In this document: one piece after another, positions 9,920-18,463 of the stretch
Layout: every line of letters starts with the position of its first letter
How positions within the stretch are numbered: position 1 is the stretch's first letter
Source of the DNA: Ancylobacter defluvii
GTDB lineage: Bacteria > Pseudomonadota > Alphaproteobacteria > Rhizobiales > Xanthobacteraceae
Length of the DNA stretch: 64,000 nt
NCBI RefSeq assembly: GCF_018390605.1
Contig: NZ_JAHBGD010000024.1
Span: forward strand, 248,001-312,000
Reading direction: 5' to 3'
Notes under the pieces: generated by a model
What the model saw: the letters and a program-made list of their open reading frames with translations, nothing else
Databases searched by the model: none
Told to the model about the DNA's origin: nothing
Program-made: the position numbers and the translations under genes

Positions 9920-9995
9920 CCATCCGGCCGGGTAGCCATCCGACTTGCCGGCGTTGCCGGCACCGCCTCCCCGCGCGCCGTCGCCGCGGCTCCGG

Positions 9996-10916
9996 TCAGT
10001 CGGCGGTCAGCGCGGCCGGAAGCGCACCCTGCGGCGCGAAGGCGGCGATCTCCTCCGCCAGCCGTTCGACCGTGCGCCACCGCTCCCAATCCTCGGCGAT
10101 CGTCCAGCCGGTGCGGCCGACGCAGGCGAGCGGCAGGCGATAGTGGAAGGCCGGCCGCGACTTGACCTTGCCGGCGAAGCGGGGAAACGCCGCGTCGGCG
10201 CTGAAATGAAGCAGCAGCGGCAGCATATCGAGCGAGCGCTTGCGCGTCGGGTTTGCGGCGAGGTAGTCGCGGGTGAACGTCGCGAGATCGGGCCAGTATC
10301 CGGCCGCCAGCACCCGCCGGACATAGTCGGGCGGAAAAGCCGGCGGCGCGTGGGCGCGGGCGAGCAGGCCGGCGCCGACCTCGCGCCGCAATTGCGGCTC
10401 GAGGGTCAGGAACGCCTTGAAGGTGGCGACGATCTGGCGCGGATCGCCGCTCGGCTGCGCCACATTGAAATGCAGCCCCAGCCCGTCGAAAAGCGTGGCC
10501 CCGTCGCCGCGCGCCCCGGCTTCGTGAAGAACGGCGACGAGTTCGTTCACGCGCTCGAGCTCGGAGCGGTCGAACGGGCCGACGATCAGCTCGCGCGGCA
10601 CGAAGGGCGCGAGCAGGTCGCCCAGCCCCATCACCAGGGCGGCCGGCAGGCCGGACAGCGGGTTGCCGGCGCCGCGATGCGGATGCACATGGCGGATATC
10701 GAGTTCGATCCGCATGTCGCCGAGGCGGCTTCCCAGCACGTGGAACGCCTGCGGATCCTCTTGCGCGACCCGGCCGCCGAAGCCGCGCTGCAACGCCTGC
10801 GCCGCGTCGCGGACGGAGAGGCTGGTGAACTCGATTTCCACGCCGACCCGGCTGGACGAAGGCTGAAAACCTCTGGTTTCGATGGATGTTGCCTGCATCG
10901 TAAGGACCGACATCAT
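9996..10916 (-). CDS. Amidoligase-family protein (PF12224-like)
   Basis: The 306-residue product begins its conserved part with 'VGVEIEF', typical of the putative amidoligase family, whose COOH-NH2 ligase (glutamine-synthetase-like) fold is predicted to join a carboxylate to an amine using ATP. 'LGLHFNVAQPSGDPRQIV' and the C-terminal 'GWTIAEDWERWRTVERLAEEI' also fit the family. No clear ribosome site precedes ATG 10916, and in-frame ATGs occur at 10913 and 10898, so the start is uncertain. Family members are often found beside a glutamine-amidotransferase-like peptidase gene; here the gene is alone, facing the end of the giant glycosyltransferase gene. The role is unknown: peptide tagging or cell-wall/polymer modification have been proposed for the family. 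Confidence 0.7.
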   Translation of the reverse strand: MMSVLTMQATSIETRGFQPSSSRVGVEIEFTSLSVRDAAQALQRGFGGRVAQEDPQAFHVLGSRLGDMRIELDIRHVHPHRGAGNPLSGLPAALVMGLGDLLAPFVPRELIVGPFDRSELERVNELVAVLHEAGARGDGATLFDGLGLHFNVAQPSGDPRQIVATFKAFLTLEPQLRREVGAGLLARAHAPPAFPPDYVRRVLAAGYWPDLATFTRDYLAANPTRKRSLDMLPLLLHFSADAAFPRFAGKVKSRPAFHYRLPLACVGRTGWTIAEDWERWRTVERLAEEIAAFAPQGALPAALTAD

Positions 10917-11207
10917 CCATGCATGAACCGATACTGCCGCAGGGTCAACCGGAGGCCCGATACCTCCCCCGCCGAATGCGGCCCGACCTAAAACCCACGC
11001 CGGTAAACGCGCCTGTCCGCGTCATACCCGCCGCCGACCTGCACGGCGTCCCCGCGCGCTGAGCACCCCTTGGTCCGAGGGCGCGGTCTCGAATGACAGC
11101 GATCACCGCCCTCAGCCGCTCCCGGCCGGCGTGCCCGGCAGCGGCACCGCCGGCGCGCTCCTGCCCCGTACGGCGGCGAGCGGCCCGGGACACCGCCCCC
11201 TGACGGA

Positions 11208-11534
11208 TCAGGGAGTGGTGATGATCTTCGGCGTTCCGCAATTGGGCGGGGCACAGTTCGGCGTCGGCATGTCGTTCACCGATCCCGAGGGCGTCGTGGC
11301 GCCCGGAGGCGGTTGCCGCACCGCGGGCGGCGCCGGCGGCGGCGGCATGGTCGGCGTGGGTTGGTTCGCCGAGGGTTGCTGCAACGTCGGGTTGCCGGCC
11401 GGCGGCGACGAGAGCGCCGGGGCGGAGCTGTTGCCCGTGGAGGTCCCGCCGGATGTCTGGGCGCCGGCCGGTGTTCCGGCGGCCAGGATCAGCAGCGCGC
11501 CGGCCGCCAGCGATGTCAGATTATGCCCGTTCAT
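11208..11534 (-). CDS. Small secreted Pro/Thr/Ser-rich protein of unknown function
   Basis: A 108-residue product with a clear Sec signal peptide (hydrophobic about 9-22, likely cleavage after 'TPAGA' near residue 25). The rest is low-complexity Pro/Ser/Thr/Ala sequence with a short Cys pair, 'PNCAPPNCG', near the C-terminus. The start at 11534 is favoured over an upstream ATG because GGGAGGA lies just upstream at proper spacing. I recognise no family. Such proteins are common in Hyphomicrobiales periplasms, where the two cysteines could form a disulfide. Confidence 0.6.
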   Translation of the reverse strand: MNGHNLTSLAAGALLILAAGTPAGAQTSGGTSTGNSSAPALSSPPAGNPTLQQPSANQPTPTMPPPPAPPAVRQPPPGATTPSGSVNDMPTPNCAPPNCGTPKIITTP

Positions 11535-11668
11535 GCGATCCTCCCTGCTCGGGAGGCAACGCGGCAATCGCCGGCCTGTTCCGGCCGCGAGGTCCGGCCT
11601 CGCCCGCCGCTCGCCTTGTCCACCCGGCTTGCGGGCAAGTCTGGCCGCCCCTCGGCCGGCCCCCGGCC

Positions 11669-12211
11669 TCAGTCGGACGAGGCGCCGCGCAAGGCGTGGT
11701 AGCCGCGCAGGAAATACATCAGCCCCTCGCGCGCGCCCTCGTCGCCGAGGCCGACCACCTCGCAGAACAGCACGTCATGCGTGCCGACCTCGACGAAGCG
11801 GGCGATCCGGCAGTCGAAGCTCGCCAGCGCGCCCAGAAGCACCGGCGCGCCGGTGACGCCCGGCTGCCACTTCCCCGCCTCGAAGCGCTCGGCGGGCGGC
11901 ACCCGGCCGCCGAAGCGGTCGGACAGCTCCTGCTGCCCGGCCGCCAGCGTGTTGACGCACAGGACCCTGTTGGCGTGGACGATGGCGCTCGCCGACGAGC
12001 CGCGATTGAGGCACACCAGCAGCGTCGGCGGATCGTCGGTGACGCTGCACACGGCTGAAGCGGTGAAGCCGTGGCGCCCGCCGGGCCCGTCGGTGGTCAC
12101 AACATTCACCGCCGCGCCGAGCCGGGCCATCGCGTCGCGGTACGGCTGCCGGCCGACCGGCACCAGCTCCGGCTCGGCCGGCACGACCTCCTGTCGCAGG
12201 CAGGGGCTCAT
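11669..12211 (-). CDS. NAD(P)H:flavin reductase (RutF/HpaC family)
   Basis: A 180-residue flavin reductase domain protein. It has the typical early block '[18 protein letters not shown]' followed by '[27 protein letters not shown]', the flavin-binding signature of RutF-like reductases. It would supply reduced FMN by diffusion to the FMN-dependent monooxygenase encoded immediately upstream (12252-13565). The gap is only 40 bases and the strand is the same, so this is the last gene of the leftward operon. GAGGAG lies before the chosen ATG at 12211. Substrate range is not set by the reductase, so it adds no information on the pathway beyond a two-component monooxygenase. Confidence 0.9.
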   Translation of the reverse strand: MSPCLRQEVVPAEPELVPVGRQPYRDAMARLGAAVNVVTTDGPGGRHGFTASAVCSVTDDPPTLLVCLNRGSSASAIVHANRVLCVNTLAAGQQELSDRFGGRVPPAERFEAGKWQPGVTGAPVLLGALASFDCRIARFVEVGTHDVLFCEVVGLGDEGAREGLMYFLRGYHALRGASSD

Positions 12212-12251
12212 CCTCGTCTCCTCTTCCGCTTCGGCTCGTGGGAAAGCCGCC

Positions 12252-13565
12252 TCAGAATTCGCGCAGATTGTCGCGCAGAAGCTGGTGCTTGTATTCGGTG
12301 CGCACAAGCCCGCGCGCCTGCAGCTCTGGCACCAGCCCATCGCAGATCTCGGTGATGTAGCGGCGCGAGACGCGCAGCACCGGGGTAGTGATGAGGAAGC
12401 CGTCGCCGCCGACCTCCGCCATCGCCTCGCCCATCTTCTCCGCCACCTGCGCCGGGGTGCCGATCAGTTCCATCGAGGAGACCAGGCCGCCGCCGCCGGC
12501 CGCCGCCAGCTGGCGCAGCGTCTTGCCGGAGCCCCATTGCTGGAACTTGTCGAGCGTGCCGGATTCGCCGTTGGTCACCAGCTTCGAAGGCAGCGGCTTG
12601 TCGAGGTCGTATTGCGAGAAGTCGATCTCGGTGATGGCGGAGATCGAGATCAGCACGTCGGTGACGAAATTATCCGACATGGTGACGTTGTCGTAGCGGG
12701 CGCGCGCCTCGGCCTCGGTCTCGCCGAGGCTGGGGCAGATGCAGAAGAACACCTTGATGTCGTCCGGGTTGCGGCCGAGCTTCTCGGCGCGGGCGCGGAT
12801 GTCGGCGCGGAACGCCTTCATGCCCTCGACGCCGTTCGCCACCGAGACGATGGCGTCGGCATGCTGGGCGGCGAAGTCGCGCCCACGCGGCGAGGCGCCC
12901 GCCTGAAGGTAGACCGGGCGGCGCTGCGGCGAGGGAACGGTGTTGAGCGGGCCGCGCACCTTGTAGAACCGGCCTTCATGGTCGACGGTGTGCACCTTGG
13001 AGCCGTCGGCATAGATGCCGTTCTTGCGGTCGAGCACCACCGCGTCCGGCTCCCAGCTCTCGAACAGCTTGCCGACCACTTCCATATATTCGTCGGCCAT
13101 GGCGTAGCGGTCCTCGCGCGGAGGCAGCTGGTCCATGCCGAAATTCTTCGCCATCAGGTCCTCGGCCGAGGTGACGACGTTCCAGCCGAAGCGGCCCTTG
13201 GTCAGGCTGTCGATGGTGGAGGACAGCCGCGCCAGCATGAAGGGCGGGTAGGCCATGGTCGACATGGTGGCGACGACGCCGAGATGCTTCGTGGCCATGC
13301 CCATGGCGACGGCGAGCGGCGCCGGATCGGCCTTCGGCACCATCATGGCGTGCTTGAGCGACAGGTCGCGCGAGGCGCCATAGGTCTCCGGCACCATCAG
13401 CTTGTCCTCGATCATGATGAGATCGAAGCAGGCCCGCTCCATCGATTGCGCCATCTCGATGTAGAACTGGCCGTCCCACGGGTTGCCGCCCTGCCCGAAC
13501 GGCTCGCGCCACTCGTCGGGCGTGAAGTTCATGAACCAGGCGAGGTGGAAGCGCTTGTCGGCCAT
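12252..13565 (-). CDS. FMN-dependent monooxygenase, NtaA/SnaA/DszA (luciferase-like) family
   Basis: The 437-residue product has the length and motifs of the NtaA/DmoA group of two-component luciferase-like monooxygenases: '[19 protein letters not shown]', '[13 protein letters not shown]' in the form '[17 protein letters not shown]', '[12 protein letters not shown]' and '[16 protein letters not shown]'. These enzymes use free FMNH2 and O2 to break C-N or C-S bonds, as in nitrilotriacetate, EDTA or dibenzothiophene sulfone catabolism. The reductase partner is the next gene. The ATP-binding protein gene of the same operon ends 5 bases upstream, so substrate import and oxidation are co-expressed. 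Known substrates of the family vary too widely to name one here. Confidence 0.9.
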   Translation of the reverse strand: MADKRFHLAWFMNFTPDEWREPFGQGGNPWDGQFYIEMAQSMERACFDLIMIEDKLMVPETYGASRDLSLKHAMMVPKADPAPLAVAMGMATKHLGVVATMSTMAYPPFMLARLSSTIDSLTKGRFGWNVVTSAEDLMAKNFGMDQLPPREDRYAMADEYMEVVGKLFESWEPDAVVLDRKNGIYADGSKVHTVDHEGRFYKVRGPLNTVPSPQRRPVYLQAGASPRGRDFAAQHADAIVSVANGVEGMKAFRADIRARAEKLGRNPDDIKVFFCICPSLGETEAEARARYDNVTMSDNFVTDVLISISAITEIDFSQYDLDKPLPSKLVTNGESGTLDKFQQWGSGKTLRQLAAAGGGGLVSSMELIGTPAQVAEKMGEAMAEVGGDGFLITTPVLRVSRRYITEICDGLVPELQARGLVRTEYKHQLLRDNLREF

Positions 13566-13570
13566 AGCTG

Positions 13571-14407
13571 TCAGTCCTTCACGAGTGCCGGGGCGCTGGC
13601 GCCGCCGGCGGAAACAAAAGAGTCGGAAACCAGGGTGAGGCGTGCCTGGGTGCGCTCGGCCTCGAAGCGGCGACTGTCGCGCACGATCCGGCACTTGGCC
13701 TCGTAGTCGGAGACGATGGTGGCGCCGAAGCGCTCCGGCGCCTGCGGATCGGTGCGGGGCCGGTCGACGGCGATGACCCGGGTGCCGAGCAGGAACGCCT
13801 CGGGCAGATCATGCGTCACCATGACGATGGTCATGGCGTTCTCCTCCCACAGCTCGCCGACCAGCTGGTGCATCTGCTTGCGGGTGCCGGGGTCGAGGGC
13901 GCCGAACGGCTCGTCGAGCAGCAGCACCTTCGGCTTCATGATCAGCGCCTGTGCCAGCGCGAGGCGCTGCTGCATGCCGCCGGACAGCTGCGCCGGGTAT
14001 TTGCCGGCATGCTCGGCGAGCCCGACCCGGGTGAGCATCGCCATGGCGCGCTCCTCGACCGCGCGGCGGCGGGCGCCGAACAGCCGGCCGAGCAGCGGCG
14101 CCTGCGCCCATTGCGGGCCCATCATCACATTGCCCAGCACGGTGCGGTGCGGAAAAACCGAATAGCGCTGGAACACCACGCCGCGGTCGGCGGTGGGCTC
14201 GGCGGCGATCGGCTCGCCGTCGATCAGGATGCGCCCGCGGCTCGGCGTCTCCTGCGACAGCAGCATGCGCAGCAGCGTGGTCTTGCCGACGCCGGAAGGG
14301 CCGATGATGACGAGGAACTCGTGGTCGTCGAGCGTCAGGTTGACGCGCTCGAGCACGATGCGCTCGTCATATTCCTTCCAGACATTGTCGAATTGGATGG
14401 TGGTCAT
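13571..14407 (-). CDS. ABC transporter ATP-binding protein (nitrate/taurine/urea-carboxylase-associated type)
   Basis: The 278-residue ATPase of a COG1116-type importer has Walker A GPSGVGKT at about 36-43, signature 'LSGGMQQR', Walker B 'VLLLDEPFGALDP' and the switch His in 'VMVTHDLPEA'. A C-terminal extension of about 50 residues follows the core. The ATG abuts the permease stop codon (TGA then ATG), so the two are translationally coupled. It should power the permease at 14408-15226 together with the binding protein at 15567-16649. The set resembles the transporter found next to urea carboxylase genes in other proteobacteria, although urea carboxylase itself is absent from the window. Confidence 0.9.
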   Translation of the reverse strand: MTTIQFDNVWKEYDERIVLERVNLTLDDHEFLVIIGPSGVGKTTLLRMLLSQETPSRGRILIDGEPIAAEPTADRGVVFQRYSVFPHRTVLGNVMMGPQWAQAPLLGRLFGARRRAVEERAMAMLTRVGLAEHAGKYPAQLSGGMQQRLALAQALIMKPKVLLLDEPFGALDPGTRKQMHQLVGELWEENAMTIVMVTHDLPEAFLLGTRVIAVDRPRTDPQAPERFGATIVSDYEAKCRIVRDSRRFEAERTQARLTLVSDSFVSAGGASAPALVKD

Positions 14408-15226
14408 TCAGGCCGCCTTGATCCGGTCCCAGGGATAGGCCGCCGCCGCCAGCTTGCGCAGGGCGAAGTCCATGAGGAAGGCGAGCAGGGTGATCCAGGC
14501 GACATAAGGCAGGATCACGTCCATCGCGAGATAGCGGCGCACCAGGAAGATGCGGTAGCCGAGGCCGCCCTCGGCGGTGATCGCCTCCGCCGCGATGACG
14601 AACAGCCAGGCGGCGCCGAGCGAGAGCCGCACCGAATCGATGAGGCGCGGCATCACCTGCGGCAGGATCACCCCGATGATCATCTGCCAGGTGGAGGCGC
14701 CGAGCGTCTGCGCCTTGATGATCTGCTCGGTCGGCAGCGAGGCCACGCGCAGCATCACGTCGCGGGTGATGAAGGGGGCGATGCCGAACACGATCAGCAC
14801 GATCTTGGACAATTCGCCGAGCCCGAACAGGATGAACAGGATCGGCAGCACCGCCAGCGGCGGAATGAGCGAGAAGGCGGCGAAGAACGGCTCGAAGGTC
14901 GCCCGCAGATAGGGCACGAAGCCGACGAGGATGCCCAGCACCAGCCCGATCAGCGCGGAGATGCCGAGGCCGAGGAACAGCCGCTGCAGGCTCAGCCAGG
15001 TGTCCCACCACAACAGGTACTGCTTGGTGGCGATGTCGAGCGTGGTGCCGAGCCGCATCATGCTGGCATAGAAGGAGGCGAAGCCCGGCATCAGCTTGTC
15101 GGCGGGATCGATGGCGAGCCGGGCGCTGGAGCCGAGGAAATAGACCCCCACCAGCAGCACGAATGGCAGGACGGCGAGGATCACCCGGACGCCCGGGCGG
15201 GGCGCATAGTTGATGATGCGACGCAT
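14408..15226 (-). CDS. ABC transporter permease (COG0600 type)
   Basis: The 272-residue inner-membrane protein has about six predicted membrane segments. The cytoplasmic EAA-like loop is visible as 'LPTEQIIKAQTLGASTWQMIIGVILPQVMP', the contact site for the ATPase. 'FGIAPFITRDVMLRVASLP' is characteristic of the urea-carboxylase-associated permease subgroup, recognised from memory of the family. The start at 15226 gives a normal basic N-terminus (MRRIIN); upstream in-frame codons translate the repeat element and are not plausible. The binding-protein gene lies upstream across a 340-base repeat-rich spacer. The next gene is directly adjacent. Confidence 0.9.
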   Translation of the reverse strand: MRRIINYAPRPGVRVILAVLPFVLLVGVYFLGSSARLAIDPADKLMPGFASFYASMMRLGTTLDIATKQYLLWWDTWLSLQRLFLGLGISALIGLVLGILVGFVPYLRATFEPFFAAFSLIPPLAVLPILFILFGLGELSKIVLIVFGIAPFITRDVMLRVASLPTEQIIKAQTLGASTWQMIIGVILPQVMPRLIDSVRLSLGAAWLFVIAAEAITAEGGLGYRIFLVRRYLAMDVILPYVAWITLLAFLMDFALRKLAAAAYPWDRIKAA

Positions 15227-15279
15227 GGATCGGCCTTTCCTGTAGCGGTCTTCTACGAGCCCGCCCTCTTGCTTCTTGC

Positions 15280-15515
15280 TTCCCTCTCCCCGCCCGAATC
15301 CGGCTGTTGCCGCGTTCAGGTCCGGCAAGGCCGACGCCGGAAACATCCGGCTTCGGTGGGGAGCCCAGCGGGCCTCTTCTGCTTCTTCTGTCCCTCTCCC
15401 CGTTGGGGAGAGGTGGCCCGCGCAGCGGGTCGGTGAGGGGCTCTAGCGATCGGGAAGCGTGGAGCCCCCTCACCCCACCCCTCTCCCTCACGGGGAGAGG
15501 GAGCCGGTCCTTCGG
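15280..15515. repeat. Interspersed GC-rich palindromic repeat, copy A1
   Basis: A mosaic of inverted repeats built on CCTCTCCCC-N3-GGGGAGAGG hairpins (for example 15393-15413) plus a block at 15280-15340 that is the near reverse complement of 17585-17647: shared stretches include 'CCCTCTCCCCGCCCGAA', 'CCGGCTGTTG' and 'GCCGGAAACAT'. It lies between the substrate-binding-protein gene and the permease gene of the same leftward operon. This, with the small flanks, accounts for the whole 340-base gap 15227-15566; no coding sequence is seen in it. Confidence 0.85.
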
Positions 15516-15566
15516 CTTGACGTGGCAGGCGCCCCCCAAACGCAACCTGTTGCGGGAAGGGAGCCG

Positions 15567-16649
15567 TCAGAGCTTGCCGTCGACGGCGAGCTTGGTGAAG
15601 GTCGGGTTGATGCGCATCTTGATGTTGCCCTTGTCGCCGAGCACCGTGCCGTCGGCGACTTCGATGCCGATGCTGTCGACGCTGGTGGCGCCCTGGCCGA
15701 ACAGGCCCTGCGAGAAGCAGAAGGTGCGGATGCTGTCCCAGATCTTGGCGTTCTCCGCCGAGGTCAGGAACGCCAGCGCCTCGGCCGGGGTGTAGAAGAA
15801 GTGGGTGGTGTCGAGCTGGCTCTGCAGGCCGCCGGCATCGGTGCCCATGGCGCTGGTCATCACCGCCCGCATCTCGTCGCCCTTGGCGCCGCCGGCCTTC
15901 AGCACGCCGAGCGCCTCATACCAGGCGCCGATCACCGCCTTGGCGAAATCGGGATTGTCCTTGAGCACCTCGGTCTTGCCGACGAACACGTCCATGATCT
16001 CGCCGGGGATCTTCGACGAGTCGAACAGCACGGTGGTGCCGGCGACCTTCTCCATGTCCTCGGTCAGCGGCTTCCACGACACCGCATGCGCCAGATCCTT
16101 CTGCGAGACATAGGCGGCGGCAATCTCGCTGTCGGAGATGTTCACCGTCTTGGTCGCCGTCGGGTCGGTGACGCCGGCCTGCTGCAGGCCGCGGTTCAGC
16201 AGGTAGTGCGACACGCTGTATTGCAGCAGGTAGACGTCCTGGCCGGCCAGTTCCTTGATGTCCTTGGCGGTCTTGGAGAGGACGATGTCGTTGCCGTTGG
16301 AATAATCGGTGATCAGGAACACCGAGGTGTCGACGCCGCCGGCCGCCGGCATGGTGAGGCCGTCCATCGAGGCGACGCCAACCGCGTCGATCTCGCCGGC
16401 GATGAACTGGTTGACCGAGCCGACATAGTCGTTGGCCTGGATCAGCTCGATGTCGAGGCCGTATTTATCGGCCCACTTCTTCATGATGCCGGACGACTTC
16501 ATATAGGCCAGCGGCATGAAGCCGATATAGACCGTGTAGGCGACCTTGAAACTCTTCTTGGGGGCGGCGTGCGCCGGGCGGTCGGCACCGGCAAGGACGA
16601 CGGCGGCGAGGCCGGCGGCAAGCGCGGCGGCTCTCAGGAAACGCTTCAT
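15567..16649 (-). CDS. Periplasmic substrate-binding protein, urea-carboxylase-associated ABC transporter type
   Basis: The 360-residue product has a Sec signal peptide (KRFLR, then an Ala/Leu-rich core to about 'AHAAPKK', residue 29). The mature part reads 'FKVAYTVYIGFMPLAYMKSSGIMKKWADKYGLDIELIQANDYVGSVNQF', which I recognise as the binding protein family found beside urea carboxylase genes (TIGR03427-like). 'FLITDYSNGNDIV' and 'VSWKPLTEDM' also fit. The start at 16649 gives the signal peptide; longer in-frame extensions do not. It is the first gene of the leftward operon and divergent from tetR, with a palindrome in the shared 148-base promoter region. The ligand is likely a small urea-like or amine compound by family association only. 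Confidence 0.88.
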   Translation of the reverse strand: MKRFLRAAALAAGLAAVVLAGADRPAHAAPKKSFKVAYTVYIGFMPLAYMKSSGIMKKWADKYGLDIELIQANDYVGSVNQFIAGEIDAVGVASMDGLTMPAAGGVDTSVFLITDYSNGNDIVLSKTAKDIKELAGQDVYLLQYSVSHYLLNRGLQQAGVTDPTATKTVNISDSEIAAAYVSQKDLAHAVSWKPLTEDMEKVAGTTVLFDSSKIPGEIMDVFVGKTEVLKDNPDFAKAVIGAWYEALGVLKAGGAKGDEMRAVMTSAMGTDAGGLQSQLDTTHFFYTPAEALAFLTSAENAKIWDSIRTFCFSQGLFGQGATSVDSIGIEVADGTVLGDKGNIKMRINPTFTKLAVDGKL

Positions 16650-16683
16650 GGGGCGGGGCTCCGGGTCGCTGGGATACCTCGCT

Positions 16684-16701
16684 ATTAAGCGTTGACTTAA
16701 T
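16684..16701. promoter_or_regulatory. Palindrome ATTAAG-N6-CTTAAT in the divergent promoter region
   Basis: Perfect 6-bp arms (16684-16689 and 16696-16701) with a 6-base centre lie between the binding-protein start (16649) and the tetR start (16798). They stand in a locally AT-rich patch. This is the natural place for the TetR operator controlling both directions; the assignment is inference. Confidence 0.5.
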
Positions 16702-16797
16702 ACGGCATGCAAGCCTAACAAACAGGCACGCATAGCATATGAGCAAGGCAGAAAATGCCGTGCTTTTCCGATCGGTACTTCTACGGAGGAACGCATC

Positions 16798-17430
16798 ATG
16801 ACCGCAAAAACGGCACGCCGGCGCCTGCCCCCGGCCGAACGCCGGGCAATGATCCTCGACGAGGCGCTGCGGCTGTTCGCCGAGCGGCACTATGCGGTGG
16901 TGACGGTGCGCGACATCGCGCAGGTGTGCGAGATGAATGTCGGCTTGCTCTACCATTACTTCGACAGCAAGGACGATCTGGTGCGCCGGGCGCTGGAGCA
17001 CGCCATCCAGCAGCTGATGCTCGGCTATGAGGCGCGCCGCACCCAGCAGCCCGACCCGCTCGCCGAGATCCTCGCCTGGCTGGAGAGCCATGTCGAGATC
17101 GCGCCGACGCTGATTCGCATGGTGAAGCTGATGGCGGATTATGCCAGCTCGGGGATGCAGGACGAGGTGCTCGACGCGCTGATCGCCGGCTTCTATGGCG
17201 GCGAGAAGGAGTTGCTGGAGGATGCGTTGCAGCGGGGCATCGCGGCCGGGCTGTTCCAGCCGCACGATATCTCCCGCACGGCGCGCCGCATCGGCCTGAT
17301 GCTGGACGGCATCTTCTTCGCCTCCACCAGCCGCGGCGACAACCGCGTCGCCCAGGACATCCGCGATCTTGCCGAGGTGCTGCCGGGCTGGATCGGTGCC
17401 AGCTCCCCGCACGCACTTCCCGCCTCTTGA
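16798..17430 (+). CDS. TetR/AcrR-family transcriptional regulator
   Basis: The 210-residue protein has an N-terminal helix-turn-helix domain (about 14-60) containing 'VTVRDIAQVCEMNVGLLYHYFDSKDDLVRRAL', the canonical TetR recognition segment. The helical C-terminal ligand-binding domain is not assignable to a specific subgroup. It is transcribed away from the ABC/monooxygenase operon and is followed by the cysteine hydrolase and dipeptidase genes, making it the likely local regulator of both units. GGAGGA precedes the ATG at suitable spacing. It ends just before repeat copy A2. Confidence 0.92.
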   Translation: MTAKTARRRLPPAERRAMILDEALRLFAERHYAVVTVRDIAQVCEMNVGLLYHYFDSKDDLVRRALEHAIQQLMLGYEARRTQQPDPLAEILAWLESHVEIAPTLIRMVKLMADYASSGMQDEVLDALIAGFYGGEKELLEDALQRGIAAGLFQPHDISRTARRIGLMLDGIFFASTSRGDNRVAQDIRDLAEVLPGWIGASSPHALPAS

Positions 17431-17462
17431 GAGTCCGCCCCTATTGGCCGAAAGAGCAGCGA

Positions 17463-17647
17463 GGCTCCCTCTCCCCGTCGGGGAGAGGGGTAGGGTGAGG
17501 GGTCTCCGACGCCTCCCAATATTTCCCAACTTGCCTCCCCTCGCCGCCTGCCTCGCGGGCCACCTCTCCGCCTAAGCCGCATGTTTCCGGCTTACGCCCT
17601 GCCGGAGCCGAACCCGACAACAGCCGGGTTCGGGCGGGGAGAGGGAA
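17463..17647. repeat. Interspersed GC-rich palindromic repeat, copy A2
   Basis: Starts with a perfect hairpin CCCTCTCCCC-GTC-GGGGAGAGGG (17467-17489). Its distal part (17585-17647) is the reverse complement of the proximal block of copy A1 with scattered differences. It occupies most of the 323-base gap between tetR (17430) and the cysteine hydrolase (17754), which otherwise contains no recognisable gene. Confidence 0.85.
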
Positions 17648-17753
17648 TGACAGGCGGAGCCCGCCGTCGTAGCGGCATCTTGGAACCGGCGGCCGCTTCA
17701 GGCATGGTCGGCACGACTCGAGCCCCTCTCCCCATCCATCGAGACCTCCCCGC

Positions 17754-18434
17754 ATGCCGAGCGTCGCCGCCCGCCCCTATGACTGGCCGCATGGCCGCGA
17801 CCTCGTGCCGGCCACCACGGCACTCATCGTCATCGACATGCAGCGCGATTTCTGCGAGCCCGGCGGCTATGTCGACGCCATGGGCTACGATGTCGGTCCG
17901 GCGCAGGCGCTGATCCCCCGCATCGCGGCGCTGCGCGAGGCGGTGCGCGGCTTCGGCGGCCTCGTCGTCTACACCCGCGAAGGCCATCGACCGGACCTCA
18001 GCGACCTGACGCCGCAGAAGCGCTTCCGCTCGCGCGCCGCCGGCGCGGAGATCGGCAGCCAGGGCCCGCTCGGCCGGCTGCTGATCCGCGGCGAACCGGG
18101 CTGGGACATCGTGCCGGCGCTCGCCCCGGCGCCGGGCGAGCCGGTGATCGACAAGCCCGGCTTCTCCGCCTTCTACGCCACCGATCTCGACCGCATCCTC
18201 GTCGCCCGCGGCACCCGGCATCTGGTCATCTGCGGCGTGACGACGGATATCTGCGTGCACTCGACCTTGCGCGAGGCGGTCGACCGCGGCTACGAGCCGC
18301 TCCTGGTCACCGATGGCTGCGCCGCCACCGTCGAGGCCAATCATCATGCCGCGATCGATACCATCTGCACCGAGGGTGGCATCTTCGGCGCCGTCGCCGA
18401 GAGTGCGGCGGTGATCGCCGCCCTTCGCGGCTGA
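17754..18434 (+). CDS. Cysteine hydrolase of the isochorismatase superfamily, biuret-hydrolase-like
   Basis: The 226-residue protein is close to the biuret hydrolase BiuH over its whole length, including 'YVDAMGYD', 'YTREGHRPDL', 'RGEPGWDIVP' and 'EGGIFGAV'. The catalytic triad is intact: D28, K134 and C167 align with BiuH D36, K142 and C175 at a constant offset of 8. At the same offset the BiuH substrate-contact Gln215 is E207 here, so the substrate may differ from biuret (numbering of BiuH is from memory). It would hydrolyse a small amide or ureido compound. The next gene starts 29 bases downstream, and the TetR gene precedes it beyond repeat A2. An import plus monooxygenase operon for an N-compound is divergent. 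Confidence 0.87.
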   Translation: MPSVAARPYDWPHGRDLVPATTALIVIDMQRDFCEPGGYVDAMGYDVGPAQALIPRIAALREAVRGFGGLVVYTREGHRPDLSDLTPQKRFRSRAAGAEIGSQGPLGRLLIRGEPGWDIVPALAPAPGEPVIDKPGFSAFYATDLDRILVARGTRHLVICGVTTDICVHSTLREAVDRGYEPLLVTDGCAATVEANHHAAIDTICTEGGIFGAVAESAAVIAALRG

Positions 18435-18463
18435 ACTCTTGAAGACGGAACGGACGAACGGCA

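Noticed and set aside
11781-13706. 641-codon open frame on the plus strand
   Set aside because: Opposite the monooxygenase and reductase genes; composition is typical of an antisense shadow.
15280-15515. CRISPR-like repeat array
   Set aside because: The repeats are degenerate inverted palindromes of variable spacing without regular spacers or cas genes.
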